A stretch of DNA of 64,000 nt from Heterohyrax brucei. Lineage: Eukaryota; Chordata; Mammalia; Hyracoidea; Procaviidae. The notes under the pieces are model-generated. The model searched no databases. It had not been told where the DNA came from and saw only the letters and a list, made by a program, of their open reading frames with translations. Where the stretch lies: positions 12,432,001 through 12,496,000 of the forward strand of contig CM053154.1 in the NCBI GenBank assembly GCA_028571685.1, written 5' to 3'. Below, one piece after another: positions 39,601 to 42,600 of this stretch (its first letter is position 1; each line of letters begins with the position of its first letter). Position numbers and translations under genes: made by a program.

Positions 39601-42600
39601 TCCTGTACAAGCCCCCTGTCTGCTGGTATCATCCCACTGGGCATGCCCAGTTCATACCCTCTCTTTTCAGGCACTAGAACCTCACTGGGATTCAGCTGTG
39701 CTTCTAGGCTCATCCCCAAACCACTACCAGCACAGGAGAAAAAAAATATCTATGGCATCTTTCCCCTTTTAAAGAAAGATCAATCTGGTCCCAGACAGTT
39801 TTTTTTCCTGATTGGCATCAATTACAAATGAAATACTGACTTTGACATACCATCAGCCTCACATCAGGGGCACTTTCTTAATTACACACCCACACACAGC
39901 GTATCCATCAAAGGTTTAAGGGGCGCTTGTACACTGCAGCCACTCCCAACTCTCTCCGCGACCTGAATGGTCAATCAGGCTCCAAAGCCTACTTTCCACG
40001 GGTCTCCTCAGTACCGCTGGCAGATCCGGCCACACAGACCTCAAACTCAATGAGCCTACAACAGAAATTAGCCCCTTAACTGCCCCCATCCCATGTGCTC
40101 CCTTCACCACTCTGCTCCCAACCTCCAGAGACGTTTGCTAATATCCACCCAGACACTCTCAAAACAGCAATCTCAAGCCCCTCGGCCTCCGCCCTCACTC
40201 TCACACCCCGCATTTCCCCATTCAGCTAGTCATTCAAGAAGCACTTGCGTTCACCTCAGGCACAGTGCAAAGTACTGGCGCTGAGACTGGCGGAGGCGAG
40301 GGGGCCGCGGTGCTCACAGAGCTGACAGCCTGGCCTCCAGGGAGTCCAGGGAGTCACTAAGCACCATAACTTTATCAGCGAGTATCTCTCATGCCTGCCC
40401 ACCCCACCCCCCATTCCCCAGACAGCTAACGTGGGCCAGAGAACTGTCTGCTCCTTCCTGAGCCATCGGGTTGCAAAATGATCAGCCAGCCTGACTCTCC
40501 CCTGATCCACCCTCCAGTCTTTCTGAAACAGGCATGGACAGTGTCACTGCCTTGCTGAAATCCTCCAAGGGCTCCTGCACACCCACAGGACGAACTGCAG
40601 ACTGCTCACTGTACCAGATGAAGCCTTCATGATCTCGTCCCCATCCACCACGTGGCTTCTCCTGGCAGAGGCCACTCCTCCACACACACACTCCAGCCAA
40701 GCTCATCTACTTGGAGTGGGTGAGGAAAAGGAAGGAGGGACAAAGGACGAATGTGTCTGTTATCCACCCCTGCCCCATACCACCCACCACCAACTCCTGC
40801 CAAACCTGCAGATTTTCACAAATGCCTGTCGCCCCAGACTCCCTAATGTCTACGTATCTGTCGTACTCAGCTCAAGCATCAGTTCCGTGGTGGGTCCTAA
40901 AGGGCTAAGGGAAGTCCTCACTGCCTCAGTCAGCCTGAGATCATCACTGTCGCAACAGCTAGTAGTACACTTACATACTGTGCAGTCCCTCGAGGCGAAG
41001 CTGTTCGCTCGTCTCTGTCTTCCTAACATCTGTCACCAAACCAAAACCACTGCCGTCAAGTCAACTCTGACCCACAGCAACTCTACAGGACAGAGGACAA
41101 CTGGCCCACAGAGGTTCCACGGAGCGCCTGGTGGATTCAAACTCCCTCTTTGGGGTAGCAGCCAGACTCTGAACCACTATGCCATCAGGGTTTCCAACAT
41201 CTACCATGGGCCAAGCCAAAAGAGGCCGCTCAATCACGTTTGCTGAGTGAAGGACACTACTCCCCTTGTGTCTTTCTCACTGACAGGATTAACTGCTGCT
41301 TCCAATGAGAGAAGCTCTTCTTTTGTCTCTTGCAAGTTTTTTGAATGGCCTTCTAACCATGAAAACCTTTTTTAGAGGTGGAAAAATACCCACTGCACAA
41401 TTTTTATTCTAAAACTGCTGATGTCCTCACAAAAATAAAAGCTCTGTCTCTATAACAAACAAGAATCTGAAAGCCAATTACAGCAGCGATCCAAGTGCTT
41501 GACCATGAAGATGTTTAGCAATGGTAGAAAGGGACACACTCAATGCAAACATGACACAGCAAGGAAAACAGACAGGAACCAAGGCAATGTTTTTGAAGTG
41601 GAAGGATGATGTGAAACCCAGATGTGCTCTCATCTCGGGCTGCTTCCTCCCATGGCATTCTGCTCCGGCCAGACAAGTCCTTCATCAGAAGTGGCAGTGC
41701 CTGAAGGCAGTCACCCTGTCAAAGTGTGACATACATATTCCTGACTCCTGTCCTTCCATTCATTTGGCAAATATCTGTTGACTAACTAGTCCACACTTAG
41801 CACGCCGGGCACTGTTCTGGCCAACAGGGATGAACCAGTGAATACAGTTAAGACCCTGCTCGCACAGAGTCTTATGTTCTAGTGCGATAAAATAAACAGA
41901 TGCACGTGGCAGATGGTGACAAGCACCAAGAAGAAACACAACACCAGAGAAGGAGCATCTTCACGCATGAAGAGGAACCTTGATGCCCCAGCATGCCTTT
42001 CTCTAGGCAACTTTCCCTAGTCCGCCAACAAGAGTAAATTGTTCACTGGCATAGTCAGCATTTACTCAGGATCTATGTGCTGGGCCCTACACAAAATACT
42101 AGGAAAAAAAGGCAATTAAGTCACAGCCACAAACTTTAAAGGCTCACAGTTCAAATGGGGAGGTATACACACTTACTTCACTAACACTAATAAAGCAATA
42201 CTATGTGCCAGGTAACACACTGCCTAACAAATATACATTCATTTCTCATTACAGTCTTATAAAGCTGGATATGTATGGAAACTGAAGCACAGAGAGTTAA
42301 AATAACATGTCTCGGGTCACAAAGCAAATCACTGGCCAGTCAGGGTCTAGAACCCAGATACTCTGTGCTCCTACACACTATATGCACTGGTTGGGCCAAG
42401 TAATAGTTTAAAAACAGTAATCTCTCTAAACTCATTGCTGTCAAGTCGATTCTGACTCGCGGTAACCCCCTAGGACACAGTACGCACCTGACCGCTGGAC
42501 AACGAAAAAGGAAGACCAGAGATGAACTGACACCTCTGAATTAATGATGTCTGTATACTGAATACACTATACCATGGACTACCAGGGGAACAAACAAGTC